From IMG/VR virus record IMGVR_UViG_3300037963_003681, positions 1 through 61,141 of that record: 61,141 bases of DNA; one strand, given 5' to 3'. Source of the stretch: a virus. The position numbers and the translations under genes are program-made. Position 1 is the stretch's first letter. Every line of letters begins with the position of its first letter. Shown here in pieces: positions 34,001 to 42,600 of this stretch. The notes beneath the pieces were generated by a model that worked only from the letters and a program-made list of their open reading frames with translations, was not told the origin of the DNA and made no database searches.

Positions 34001-35335
34001 AGCAGGATAGTATGCTAAAATACCAGTTTTATTTGAGTAAAGACCACCATAGATAAAACTCACACCTCTTGGTTGATCAGGTAGTATATTAGAATTATTG
34101 GTGGCTAATACAGGTAGATTGTCATAAATACTAGTTTCACCATTTAGATAAACATCTCCAGCTAACGTAGTAGTACCGTCTATGGTTTTTGTGCCAGTAT
34201 CAGGCACAGGAGTGTAACCTAGAGAAGATATAATATCAGCTTGATCAGCGTATAATACTGATGACACTAAGCCATTAGAATCAACACCTATTTTTGTATA
34301 AGTACCTGGAGCTACGGCAGACGGTAACACATTTGTATTGAGTATACCCGTTAAATTAATGGCATCTCTAAAATAATCTTGGTGATGACCGTCCAATAAG
34401 TCTGCGTCTAAATTAGATCCAGGCCCATCATTTCCTGGATGAAGTGGTATATATCCTAAAATGTCTATGACATCATTGTAAGTAAGGGTTGTGCCACTAA
34501 CTACTCTGCCTTTATCGTCTGTAACAATTTTAGAATAAGTTCCAGGAGTACCTGTTGTACTCAGTTTGATAAGATCATCTTCTACAATAATATCGGCTGA
34601 AGAAGGTATATTGATCGCAACAGTACCGTTGGGTACTTCTAAGCCTCCTCCTCCAACCAAACCAGATCCTGCTACAATATTAACAGATATGCCACTGAGT
34701 AAAAAATTGCCTGTGTTAATAGGAAAAGATTTAATTTTAGTACCATCAAAATACACAAGTCGATTTTGAGTATAAAAATTGTTGTTCGTACCACCTTTAC
34801 TAATTGGTACTTGACCTTGAATAGTACCTAGATCTAATTCACTAGTTCTTGCTATTGTTCCGTCTACTACTATTTCATTACTGGAACCAATAGTTAAGCC
34901 TTCACCTAGTAAGGTATCTAATGTGACAGTATTATTTGAATCTATCTTTCGTAAACCTGAACCAGCCAAAACACCTGTTACACTATTGCTGGTTCCTGCT
35001 GTATCTAAAATATCTTGAACACTATACGAAGACGATGATAATTTATCTCCATCAAAAAAGATAATATTACCACTAGAATATGTGGTATTGTTTGTCCCTC
35101 CACTACTTAAAGGTAATACATCAAAAGTTGGAGCATCCTGACCAGCTGGGCCTTGAGCACCTGTCTCACCTTTATCCCCTTGAGGTCCTTGTTCTATACT
35201 TACAACTTTAATCGTATTGCTACGATCATCAGAGATAAGTACACGCGTAGTCTGTATAGATTGAGTCTCGTCTACTCTAGATACTAGTAAGTATTGATTT
35301 TTATTAAAGTCTTCGTTAACAGTTATTTGCGTCAT
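22019..35335 (-). CDS. Giant 4438-residue modular fibre/adhesin
   Basis: A single open frame of 13.3 kb. Features by approximate residue: short collagen-like stalk (48-68, GPQGDKGETGAQGPAGQ); two phage-fibre GGTN repeats (~80 and ~178, ISKGGTNN..YTQNRLVYFDG); two LLDGHHQDYFRDA / LLDSQHGSYYRNA repeats (~305, ~550); a YadA-head-like run (~620-700, NNLVVGTNNAVTGNNSIAL and NSVAIGD); a beta domain with IPNNKTFAYNLELLI; cadherin/dystroglycan-like repeats (~1090-1330, with PLPAWITFTPATRTFSG); then >2500 residues of repeated Ig/cadherin-like beta modules, including another PPGL..LKVEGYPTT unit near 3640. No protease, lyase or membrane span was recognised. It probably forms a very long trimeric fibre or tail-tip adhesin. 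Start ATG shares one base with the stop of the upstream 142-residue gene. Confidence 0.85.
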   Translation of the reverse strand: MTQITVNEDFNKNQYLLVSRVDETQSIQTTRVLISDDRSNTIKVVSIEQGPQGDKGETGAQGPAGQDAPTFDVLPLSSGGTNNTTYSSGNIIFFDGDKLSSSSYSVQDILDTAGTSNSVTGVLAGSGLRKIDSNNTVTLDTLLGEGLTIGSSNEIVVDGTIARTSELDLGTIQGQVPISKGGTNNNFYTQNRLVYFDGTKIKSFPINTGNFLLSGISVNIVAGSGLVGGGGLEVPNGTVAINIPSSADIIVEDDLIKLSTTGTPGTYSKIVTDDKGRVVSGTTLTYNDVIDILGYIPLHPGNDGPGSNLDADLLDGHHQDYFRDAINLTGILNTNVLPSAVAPGTYTKIGVDSNGLVSSVLYADQADIISSLGYTPVPDTGTKTIDGTTTLAGDVYLNGETSIYDNLPVLATNNSNILPDQPRGVSFIYGGLYSNKTGILAYYPANDELKLVTNVFASGADTGNGDEDDLNGGDANSVYVVSNLDGDSSTILLRNIADGLYVKLKGDEEIEGQKVFTSNITFRKQIRVDDPNANTDPPFDVSSNTRLVTNLNTDLLDSQHGSYYRNAANITGAFSYNNVTFDHIQGTNTYLPKFNDGVNDPAGRIDSSVVYQNPAGDIILDDNQSLVVGSGTVSSATSSVSIGQSNIIDGNNNLVVGTNNAVTGNNSIALNSNSKVNTNNSVAIGDHGYAYVPNQLSFGAFNHNDPTSLARLEHAQHSQITMHLQGVEAGNTWRTLTPSITIPNNKTFAYNLELLITKAFGTGVAQYEFMSGIFKNATYRDSNNFTQIVNLTTHPQQAKKRELFNNSQIKNHYHTFSHTNGDRQQQDVKVTHPPIQSNALSVQNREDYYIYTKELKQVTGSYYKTNRGDLVLDIDTPVYSGNFRMHTTNRGIEIVSDNHGLTVGSKIDLRFTNVTGQPVADKGYNVYSVIGKDTFYAERPYYTGIINYRSGELVDYADIVVDDRSISVLDGVNGANYSSGIFTNAHKIFADTTQDGEQFYSTFEIHHNYTGYRGDNTTILISGINIPKRGSYPSGRFVHTLPLVSNSGSVFLSHKQVIDGNFESDKTIFNKHRCFYTRFKNHPGNDQLTIYTTGVDTPLDISYQPVKYELTDGYLDDDNSSFEILNDNDRFHLVAINPLDYEVKNIYNIRLKASNYIAGKTFEKNFTITVNDKKSPYSHINIPNHTVDITETLDYTFPANIFNEEDDEGSLTFSASLQNGHPLPAWITFTPATRTFSGSPGGCKIGTYNIRVYAENNHSKIHADFFLTVTDNEYQVFEYFDGNNDDITDIVLSSTSIDENLPSGSLISTLDCVGSYNPYLEFETASNSFSGNLVNGADFVECFNIVQDFATSSITGSSSYLSLPSLVDIIGYGTDYTVTNRYAPFSMSGTPGLSDGRIYFVDSYRDNDNTFFAGQTIKASGSVSLPRQFTVNGYNDYSVTIDEVRTTLKTELSTDFAEELLTEQDGHHIVTHHGFEPLFMSTESSVLGAVSGITSEASGQFSTPPETGLQRFQIADAFNTNIIWASGYPNCSDRDLIENATVSYTDRTGDPTTVDNTTNLQNFNPPPTGDLKRSNIKYDTDTFAFRDAVENPVLALYGIGSGDFCRFLTEDNHMINAENSNRIISSDPKDHGTRIEIANSAYELFDSYRVVKDNGNLMVDKFDNFIAENNDPIVHDYAIAARSGDACLVLPGSVQGDIKLIYEAAVDQSDNVFNYYYNWGKLIQFAFSSNKHFVKFSEPYAGSTASRKIVYQENAAEDNNYPISGLKQHAYPQVTGCNIVSYVSGFKGFESDYASTGHYVTGLVDVYTQAGTGVVTLNFNKDINLDSRKQNNVYAYNFASSIGSLDLPVAAQYTGIKIVDEDTIQIENNYFMPNSGIQANGSINRRGTFTGNVDKGHGYKEEAFTIINRVPVEFVDVRKKWHHTNTSVIDSTANRRPKDYTFDVVSVTGNRVMVQDYKNYLLKETSRPDYYEKSIKGSYLTNGITFSGSLFNNHQNIYDIRYNKTYLNHIYDKINFEYDHSSKLFSFVIKSGVIQPFDNVKVSFPTGFAYSSDPINVLIDDTMIGRKTGLRDLEPDKDNMLLETSATLETTLSSEDIIFTGIMSKGKDAAGTCTIDNSLINRLQTGLMLNHSNSDKYGYEIDSLVDGFIFSGVIPKNHNVISANIAAKLDSNHIGHASIFATGSDALYEGSRIVRQATINDIGYSEYYCTDSSDPNLNVATGISGVGHSSDPYYHHIQTTTNNSGYLEFIYLGQNSNRIKLEGTYHISGIQNTGLIVYHTTFEQQTERYRALINRATPIAQTEVFKTGSLDVGLTGELDLTLNVNRFDKIKVFVGKSKKSHFKNDLLLTAKTLDSVTIKPYILENAQTLNTTVDYFPYINPAEAELVYTPVPTLDANDCVDCDTKLPQYIPALDPNYRSLLAQDYHVLPYIKTNNTYCGSDQKNKQVFFNGNIIKMSQFNTIKSFLLEEDEFIIDKFNSVNIADSGVSKHLSKFNATSESNIVSGIVIEGDRTIPPRPGDVAWDLVYENSFRHKTPLGVAHDQALPNKGIVEFTKSTSGFFNVLDYNNLYYHTYGGTTSHYPLDNTGASVAAAQTGTYSVVFDTDTCMSGTLCVTVSGISTAPFTNVAAGKTMFFDFDDEAPSLTQSYPIKDVISPNALTISPAFDADMINKSGLVYIIDSTQNIKSHLNPNVDNAFTLSEGNIDGLSSTSKKILNYFDNDSKRWKHTIHLQGDQPSPTGHTIKLGGPSETESTLYSILPSPINISGIQYRFNDSDDFADISNNSLSIPDNVNQVMFKVTTTNGDLSLFDKPRHSIPKVSLSGIGIYQLEFNEPASFGWHGSGWNIGLKWNPPKEDYTNKDIIVRTSDLTGDADQTISISKYKIPNITSFYPTGYVASGNMWEVGFDITKLDVNTKLTSNELFLELANMPDSSNYARAYADATSVVFSGDTRGANTGIYNLQLTVKDLTTTPYTTLGVVTGVLSVLDHIADRPAYNVEFNNFSSTYYLNTDQQDKVKFSIPALLGPTSSEVTNNLNITFNTDAEYNISLDNASYNSNTKRFDITATPQTTGDSPVYRDDSGRFVNQSVSVSIKQAVYDEFGGYTYQTYSRNIGFNTIFYKNVVFEGIPQTTTIPFTTNEPWSMEFYIVSGICEHDASNIPNAKIFNAPNLGTYDFEIPQYNLTYTYETGIKKWKVAAVANKDALGRFIAETGLYPISIYIDDEYSSNTTNDDYSISYDSFTRMKNISADVYTTPDNEFFTKADIFDLNENQSNQISFPASLKENSITLPTDKTVRKYDRHLNIWTNSYTSDAMTDKYDARFNLTGDTITVDCKGIGKDKIIAVAKLSTMEIESNELDGIPLKITGILGYTPGGAINVDQGDDSWELQFKTIGGLAHANYPPTIILTDMPTFCTGYNPLIETQLQCLVKAPTWNPGDQGGSWSYHFSGLPSCVLLGRKDFTITAIDTDTSLLPESPYLPNTDQVPFAFNYIEGSFDGNPPTITINDNYVGMDKMLPFCNTYYTKQLDFKPGGEALCTNVTGIKSYSVSGSVPPGLSYSQYFPENANTPVAPYSNMGHGYLKVEGYPTTFASGGAYAEKLTLTVTDARDKTATQTITFTDASVPNDPDIGMTVYFKDENIAVSPKSGLALIKDRSQDVGRPPTIVEALTCRSVLPHNKCGVSEILFSGTAVTNDLRIYIIQSGENLQTNQQISSGDEIYIAFDSHNNGNDGSYKLFSDDTGIHITGSESLQNPSQVAPITGNAQILKGQSESLNLSNFDTFFEGNIVSSTQYCILGGGVATQGKDQPAGGGNTKRGLLGAMLPSFKASLTGLQAFDSFSDLRIDRVNSDVDITSSVSWSDCHQTGVLYISGIAVPEIHAEVVDPPPAQDYFFSFNGIRFALATRLAYGDTESQRLIQGNSRSASLGYDIIDMMSGVSIQNGTVGAGSSFDTRTLSRESGTVYKLTISKDSDVFPTYDPLATPESSNDYVWIHKGDNLTTVPTQNTFPPLNIVGFDSVSVINSLTDGDPNGVVMTPLIGIAVGGYVPTSAGIGEAIPYSHSGNGVVSGLYSMETFLPKISGIIQKDLLKPTTTGLRSDYTYSDTTLKISGVNPSVGDMIKVEFYTNPAFGNPELQYSDTITVAANNIDGDYLSIVTNLGGSNISNGKSTVDFRSIIQDVDLTNNELLVSGNFTYTVGDSIGVDKDRFTSTDLNLLEHNGYVSVASGDGNLVYLGNTAAGTGWLEGFNKNDYVKVYENIDDNIKIMPYNTVYNTEGKYTFQITGRSNTRENEDLIYKIATMDNIDTPVFDTVSYPHVGLSPKKFFTNHVLHVNKPIAIVTGTVNKVGDDLTFSISGGKRPLYNHSPDIQIAAGIGGDFDYCGFLRHTVGTGSIIEDQYNNTTDMLDVKLTLSSDYGIDWSVHNTVKIQVSDETGTDNYTYVY

Positions 35336-35763
35336 TAACAGGTTCCACAGTCATCTTGAGAATCAAAATTACAATTAAAAGCATCAGTATCAGAAACGTT
35401 ACGCTCTATAGTCGAAATCGTTCCTTGTAAAATTCTAAAAACTTTTTTACCTCCACCACTATATAGGTCGTTAGGTTCTTGTAATTCTAAATCATAAGAT
35501 GCACTTGTGAAAGTATATGCAGCTGTTACAGAAGCGGGAATTTTTAAACTAATTTTACCAACTAATGGATCTATAACAAATTCATAATCTGCACCCGTAT
35601 GATTACTATTAAAGGTGTTGATTACATCATTGTTATCCTTCCATCTTAGTCTAGCACACCAATTGGTTAAATTTATTGGATTATTATTATCATCTTTATA
35701 TTCAAAAGAAATTACGAAAGCTGTACCTTTTTCTATAGTAAAGCTATAATCTGCTGCTGCCAT
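35335..35763 (-). CDS. BppU-N-like fibre adaptor, copy 2
   Basis: 142 residues, beta-rich. It is clearly paralogous to the 134-residue protein at 44025-44429: both begin with a (F/Y)-x-(F/I)-x-(I)-(E)-x-G-(T/S) strand, share NLTNWCARLRWK / DLTGWCARLTWK, then GKI-(S/N)-L, then YDLELQ near the same position, and end with a run to a Cys-rich or Cys-ending tail (here CNFDSQDDCGTC). The pattern resembles the N-terminal domain of baseplate upper proteins that anchor fibres. Both copies are placed directly upstream of a fibre module and have a one-base TAATG overlap with the next gene. Role as adaptor for the giant fibre is inferred. Confidence 0.7.
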   Translation of the reverse strand: MAAADYSFTIEKGTAFVISFEYKDDNNNPINLTNWCARLRWKDNNDVINTFNSNHTGADYEFVIDPLVGKISLKIPASVTAAYTFTSASYDLELQEPNDLYSGGGKKVFRILQGTISTIERNVSDTDAFNCNFDSQDDCGTC

Positions 35764-35783
35764 AATTATTCCTCATGTTGATA

Positions 35784-36305
35784 TTATGAATAAAAATATC
35801 TTGACCTATCTGAACCGTCTTGCAAATATCTAGGGTCAAATTCATTACCAACAAAAGGTCCAAGAATAGCATGAATAGCTTGAACATTACCTATCTGGTG
35901 ATCTTCTTTAAGCTTTTCATAAAGCGCACACGGGCCTTGGTTTAAAATCACCTCATAGCCTCTCATACCTCCACCTACAACCAGCTGAGCAGGCCCTAGT
36001 GAAGCTCTAATGCCATCGGAAGCTGCTCTTGTTCTAAGAGAGCTTTGATCTAGCATACATGAAGCTTTGAGAGCAGTTAAACCAATAAAGTCAAGATCTT
36101 TTTCTTGAGCTAAAACAGGATCAGGACTAATATCGGGATTGACAATATTAATCGAGTAATTAACTTTTAAATCTACCTCTTTGATAACATATTGAGCTGC
36201 TACAACAATTAATTGCTGAACCCTCTCATCGCTATAGGTAGGAGTATCAGAAAGGTCATTAATCCATGACCTTACAATAAGAGGCATTTCTACATTCCAT
36301 GACAT
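35784..36305 (-). CDS. Head-tail connector (adaptor) protein, putative
   Basis: 173 residues. Mostly helical N-terminal half: MPLIVRSWINDL..YSDERVQQLIVVAAQYVIKEV is typical of gp6/gp15-like head completion adaptors, which start with a helix, a loop with Thr-Tyr-Ser-Asp and a second helix. Next comes LDFIGLTALKASCMLDQSSLRTRAA, another helix pair. The C-terminal half has a Gly-rich loop and a beta tail. Adaptors plug the portal exit and recruit neck proteins. Here the gene stands isolated between two fibre cassettes, 23 kb away from the other neck genes. No strong ribosome site is visible upstream. Confidence 0.55.
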   Translation of the reverse strand: MSWNVEMPLIVRSWINDLSDTPTYSDERVQQLIVVAAQYVIKEVDLKVNYSINIVNPDISPDPVLAQEKDLDFIGLTALKASCMLDQSSLRTRAASDGIRASLGPAQLVVGGGMRGYEVILNQGPCALYEKLKEDHQIGNVQAIHAILGPFVGNEFDPRYLQDGSDRSRYFYS

Positions 36306-36326
36306 AATTTAGGCCCATTTAAAGTA

Positions 36327-36340
36327 ATATTTGCAAATAT
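36327..36340. repeat. 14-bp perfect palindrome
   Basis: ATATTTGCAAATAT lies in the 68-base gap upstream of the connector gene. It could be an operator or part of a weak hairpin; AT-rich palindromes of this size can also arise by chance. Confidence 0.3.
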
Positions 36341-36373
36341 AGAATTCTATTCGTTTTATACACCTAAGCCTAA

Positions 36374-36682
36374 TTAAGATGATATAATATCATTCTGCTG
36401 GCCTAATTTGTTTACATATGCTATTAAAGAACCCATAGCTGCTGCTAAGTCAGTATCTGTAGCTGATTCTTCTAACATATTCTCCACTCTAATCCATTGA
36501 CCACCATTTGGTTCTAATTCTGCCACTCCATCAAACATGCCATATTTATGTAATTTGACTTCTCCAACGACTTCTCCGTTAGGATCTGGACCTTTAATAA
36601 CAATTTCTTCTACCCATACTCTGTCATATACTTTTTCAGGTATGGTGGTTGGTGACGCTGCTGATAAAATTGGTAAAGACAT
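36374..36682 (-). CDS. Small virion-associated protein in fibre cassette 1
   Basis: 102 residues, not recognised. Predicted beta-rich core (VYDRVWVEEIVIKGPDPNGEVVGEVKLHKYG) followed by a C-terminal helix (~75-97). A strong ribosome site GGAGAAAAC precedes the ATG at 36682. It lies 11 bases after the stop of the 2339-residue fibre. A small fibre-tip, fibre chaperone or capsid-associated role is possible. Nothing in the sequence decides it. Confidence 0.55.
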   Translation of the reverse strand: MSLPILSAASPTTIPEKVYDRVWVEEIVIKGPDPNGEVVGEVKLHKYGMFDGVAELEPNGGQWIRVENMLEESATDTDLAAAMGSLIAYVNKLGQQNDIISS

Positions 36683-36692
36683 CGTTTTCTCC

Positions 36693-39600
36693 TTAAGGTA
36701 TAATTTCTGGACTCATATTAGAGAGAATATTGGCTTCTCTATAGGCTGATGTTTCATTTAATCCTCCTACTTCTAGTAAATCAACTTTAGCTACCCAATT
36801 TACATTTGTAGAAGCTGCACCTTTGCATTGAACTAATAGATAGTCTGTTTGACCTGATTGGGCTCCAGCAAAGGCTAATTGTACATCCCAAGCGCTATTA
36901 GATTCTGCAATGACTGTTTTACTAGCGGACCCAACTAAAGCTGTACCAAAAGCATCATTAACTATACAAGCCTTAATTTGATATGCAGCATGCTGTCTTC
37001 CACCTGCAGTAGCTCCCGTATTTGTTCTACGTCCTACAATATTAACATCGGCCATAAATGTTTTATTAGAAGGTAGTTTAACACCGCTATACATTCCGTT
37101 ATTCATTTCTAAGCTAGTAAACGTAGCATTAGTAGTTCTACCAGTTAATAAGTTAATACTGTTTTGAGCATTACCAGGGAAATCTCCCCAAGCGGCTTCT
37201 GTGGAATGTACGATTGTACCACTTTGATGATGTAGTCCACTAACACCAACAATTAATCCTGTAGTAGCGGTAATACCTTGTGTATTAATGGATGAAGATA
37301 AGTCTATATTGACTTCTGTATCAGGAGTTTCTGTAATAGCAAAATTAGAAGCAAAATCTAAAGTAACAATGTCCGCACCACCAACTTGACTACCATTAGC
37401 TTTAACGGTTGTCATACTACCGCCACCTCCACCTCCTCCAGCATTAGCATCTACATATGCTTTAACTGATTGTTGAGTTGGAACTTTAGTAGCAGAATTT
37501 GAAGACATGTTATCTTCATCTATAACAAAATCCATACTTGATGTTGAAGTATCGGTATTCATAACCGCACCAGCAGCGTTTACATTTGTTGCGTCGGTGA
37601 CATCAGCAGACGCTTCTATACCGTCAAGCTTGGTTTTGTCTCCGTTAGCAAAGGCTCCTTCTGATGGCTTAACTTGCAAGGTGGAAATAGTAACGCCTTT
37701 AACACCTGCAAGGTCGGTTAATTCACTATCCATCAAGGCTCCGGCTGCTGTTACGTTAGCAGTATCTGTTACATCTGCGCTGGCTTCAATACCATCCAGT
37801 TTACTGTGATCTGCTGTTGTAAAGTTTTCATCTGTCTGAGATGCGACAACAAAATCAATAGTACCATCAGCGTCTTGGTAAGTAACAGTGATACCTGTCT
37901 CAGTATTACCAGAAAGCATTGCTCCAACAATATCTTGTATTTCTTCATCTGTTTGATCTGCTGTAGCATTGGCTTCAATACCATCAAGTTTAGTTTTGTC
38001 GCCATCAGCAAAAGCACCCTCTGAAGGCTTAGACTGTAAAGTAGAAATAGTAACACCTTTAACGCCTGCAAGGTCAGTTAATTCACTGTCCATCAAAGCT
38101 CCTGCGGCTGTTACATTAGCAGTATCTGTGACATCTGCACTACTCTCGACTGAATCCAATTTAGTCTCTTGAGCATCTGTCATAAATCTCTTATCAGATG
38201 CGTCTGTCATATTGGTAGTAACAAAATTAGGCGAAGCACCGGCTACTACTGATTGGTCTAATGCTTTAACGTCAGCAATGCTTGCTAACTCACTATCCAT
38301 CAGAGCACCAGCAGAAGTTACATTAGCTGTGTCTGTGACATCTGCGCTAGCTTCAATACCATCCAGTTTACTGTGGTCTGCTGTGGTAAAATTCTCATCT
38401 GTTTGAGACGCAACAACAAAATCGATAGTGCCATCAGCATCTTGATAAGTTACTGTAATACCTGTTTCGGTATTACTTGAGAGCATAGCCCCAACGATAT
38501 CTTGTATTTCTTCGTCTGTTTGATCAGCAGTTGCACCAGTTTCAATACCATCTAATTTAGTCTTATCTCCATTGGCAAATGCTCCCTCTGATGGAGGTTG
38601 TTGAGCACTGTCGGCCTTGGTTCCTTGAGCAGCAGTCGCGTAATCTGAAGAATCAAATGCTTTAACTTGTGATAAGTTTGTAACTTCAGAATCCATAAGA
38701 GCACCAGCACTAGTCACATTGGCTGTATCTGTAACGTCCGCATTCGCCTCTATACCGTCTAGTTTGCTATGATCTGCCGTGGTAAAGTTTTCATCGGTTT
38801 GACTAGCTACTACAAAGTCTATGGTCCCATCAGCATCTTGATATGTAACAGTAATCCCTGTCTCTGTATTTCCTGTAAGCATACCACCAACAAAGTCTTC
38901 TACCTGTTCTTCGGTAAGCTGTGTGTCTGTAGTAGAATATGTGTTTGTATCAACGCTACCATCGGCTTTTAAGAATTGACTAGATGTACCACCATCTTTA
39001 ACAAAACTATCAGCCTCAACTTTTCCACTAAAATGACCAGAACCAGTAACATCTATGTCGCCAGTGCCAGTTATATCTTTAGAGTTAAGATCTAAATTAC
39101 CACCGAGTTGTGGCGTGGTGTCTTCAACTACATTCCCTATGCCGCCGCCACCTCCAGCACTAGCTGTGGCTGTAGTTAAAGCAGTAACGTGACCGTTGCT
39201 ATCAAGTGTAATATCTTGAATAAAAGTATTTCCACTATTATCAGAAGAACTAGCAGCGCTAATGTTTGGATGTGCAGTTAAATAACCAGCACTGTCAATA
39301 TAGGCTTTTACTGACTGCTGAGTAGGAACCTTAGTGTCTGAATCAGATGACATATTGTCTTCATCCACTACAAAACTCATGCTCGCAGTAGAAGTGTCAG
39401 TATTCATTACTGCACCAGCTGCGTCAACATTAGTTGCATCGGTCACATCCGCACTAGCTTCAATAGCATCTAGCTTTGTCTTGTCCCCATCAGCGAATGC
39501 TCCTTCAGATGGCTTCACTTGCAATGTAGATATCGTGACTCCTTTAACACCAGCTAAGTCTGTTAACTCGCTGTCCATTAATGCACCAGCACTAGTTACA

Positions 39601-42600
39601 TTAGCTGTATCAGTTACGTCTGCTCCTGCTTCTATACCGTCCAATTTACTGTGGTCTGCAGTTGTAAAGTTCTCGTCTGTTTGACTAGCTACAACAAAGT
39701 CTAATGTACCATCACTATCATCATATGTGACTGTGATACCTGTTTCAGTATTACCTGTAACCATGCCTCCGACAAAATCTTCTACTTGTTCCTCTGTAAG
39801 TTGCGTATCTGTAGTAGAATACGTATTTGTATCAACACTTCCGTCAGCTTTCAAAAATTGACTAGATGTACCATGCTGTGTTTTAAAGCCAGATGCCGTA
39901 ATAACTCCACTGACATCTAACCTAGTTTGAGGAGAATCTGTCCCAACACCAATACTATCTGCACTGGCATCTATATAGAAAACATTATTTTCATTATCTC
40001 CATTATATTGTAAATCTACATTTGCTTTATTAACATTAAATCTAAAACCTAGTGAGGTATCTCTTAATTCTAATTTAGTACTACTGTTATTACCTCCAGC
40101 AGTTAGAGTCAAGGTTTTACTGTCTTTAGCACTGACGAACGTAGCGCCATCAGTATTCGCACATATCATAAAGTCGTTACTGCCATCCATACTACTATGT
40201 CGAAGTCCCATTGCATTAGTAATCCCATTAGCATCACTACAAGAACCAATGTGTAGTCCACCATCAACATCGCCACTACTTTTAATCTGAATACCACAAT
40301 GATTAGGCATAGTTTCCTGTAGTATAATATGACCTGTAGTACTTATGTCTCCAGAACCTATAATGTCTTTACCATTAACATCTAGATTACCACCAAGTTG
40401 TGGAGTTGTATCTTCTACAATGTTAGAAATACCACCTCCTCCACCACCGCCTTCAAATACTGAACCACTTTGAAAAATAGTTCCAGAGATTTCTATATCT
40501 CCAACAACATGTAATTTTCTAGCAGGAGATGTAGTTCCAAGACCAAGGTTTCCAGTAGGGACAACGATATTTGCATCAACATGTCGTGTGTTGATTGTTA
40601 TGTCTGTAGCTGTAGTAGAACCACCTTCTATTTTAATTCCATTAAGATTTGTTATCTGTATATTGTTTCTGGTGTCTTGAGTTCCACCACCAACTATTCT
40701 TATGTCAGAATTAGGACTAAATAAACGTTTGACACTACTACTGGCAGATACTCCAAAATAATTGGCCGCAGTTTCAAAAGCGGTTTTGAATTCTCCACTG
40801 TTCTGTATATCACCGATTATATCGATATCACCAGCCCCAGTTATATTATTAGAATTTAAATCTAAATTTCCACCTAGCTGTGGAGTCGTGTCTTCTACGA
40901 CATTAGAAATACCTCCACCTCCACCTCCACCTTGAAATACTGAACCGCTTTGGAAGATAGTACCAGAGATTTCTACATCACCGACGACATGTAATTTACG
41001 AACTGGGTCAGTTGTTGCAATACCGACATTGCCATCACCTGAAGTAATGACCATGCGAGTAGTATTATCTGTTGTAAGATACAGATCATGAGCTGATTCA
41101 GTACCTATTAAGCCAGCTAGATCACTACTAGAAGATTGTAGTTTAGTCACTACAGGTAGATCTCTAGATAAAAATCTTGCAAATGATCCTTGAGCTTGTA
41201 CATGTCCCACAACGTCTAACGTATAATCTGGAGAAGATGTGCCAAGGCCAATCCTGTCCGTACTAGCATCAGCGTAAAATAAATTCTGATCAGAGTTCCC
41301 CTCAATCCTAAAGTCTACATTCTCTCCATCCTCGTTAAAGACACTTACAGCAGGGGATAAATTTAACCTTTCTTTACTAACGCCAACGCTGTCAAAAGCA
41401 TTAAATGTTATAGAACTACTCTTTTGCCTATTAGTAACTACAAAACTATTACTAACCACTTGTATTGCAGTGCCGCTAAGGGCACCATGACCCGTAGTAT
41501 CATTAGTTAATTTAAGCTCTGGATAATTAGTAGCAGCAATGTGTATAGATGTATCACCGCCAGCCGGTGCTGGATTTACTGTCCCAACACCAACTTTACC
41601 ACCCATCGCTTGCAGTGCTATATCTTTTCCCCAACTACTACCAGGTTCAACGGCTTGTATATAGAAAACGTCATCTGTAGCATCTGCGCCAATCAATCCT
41701 CCGATAGTAGCTCCACTATTTTGAATTTTTATATGAGCTGTATTTTCACTATTATATCTTGCAGTATTATGCTGTATTCTAACTTTATTATTACCGGGAT
41801 TATCGGTTCCAATTCCAATACTATCAGTACTGGCATCAGCATAAATTAAGTTATTAGAAGTACCATGTACAGCAAAATCAAGATTCTCATTATTTAGATT
41901 AAATGCAACTTTTGTACTGTCGAATTTCATTTTTTCATTATGCTGTCCAACACCAAACATAAAGTTATTAACTAGTAATTGATATGTTTGATTATTATTA
42001 CCACCCCTAATAATAACAGAAGATCCGTCTTTTGCGCTCATAAATGTATGATCGCCCTTACTTAATAGCATGTACTCTTGAGAACCATCTAGTTTAGTAT
42101 GAGTTAGTCCCGTATATAAATCGTCATCATAAGAAGAACCATAAGAATTGTAAACAATTTCACCCAAGTGTAATCCTTGACCAGAAGAATTTACAATAGC
42201 TAAACCTAATCCAGTAGGAGTGTGTGTGAATCTACCGATACCAACAACATCTAATGTGTGAGCTGGTGTGCCTGTTCCTATACCAACATTACCATTAGGA
42301 TCTACTGTAACTCTTTCGCTTCCAGCCGTAGAGATTCTAACATCATTATCTTGAAATCGAATGTAAGTATCTGTATCAGTTCTATGATAGATATACTCAC
42401 CAAGCCCAATATCACCAGCAACGTCTAGTTCCCAAGAAGGCTCACCTACTCCATTAATACCTAACTTATTTGTAGATGCATCAAACTTTATTCCAGGGTT
42501 TCCTTGATTAGAACCATTACCCTTAACAACAAAATCAATATTATTAGCTCCGTCGTTAATAGTAACTTCGTGCGGAGCAGAGCCTCTTTTCTCCGCAGTA

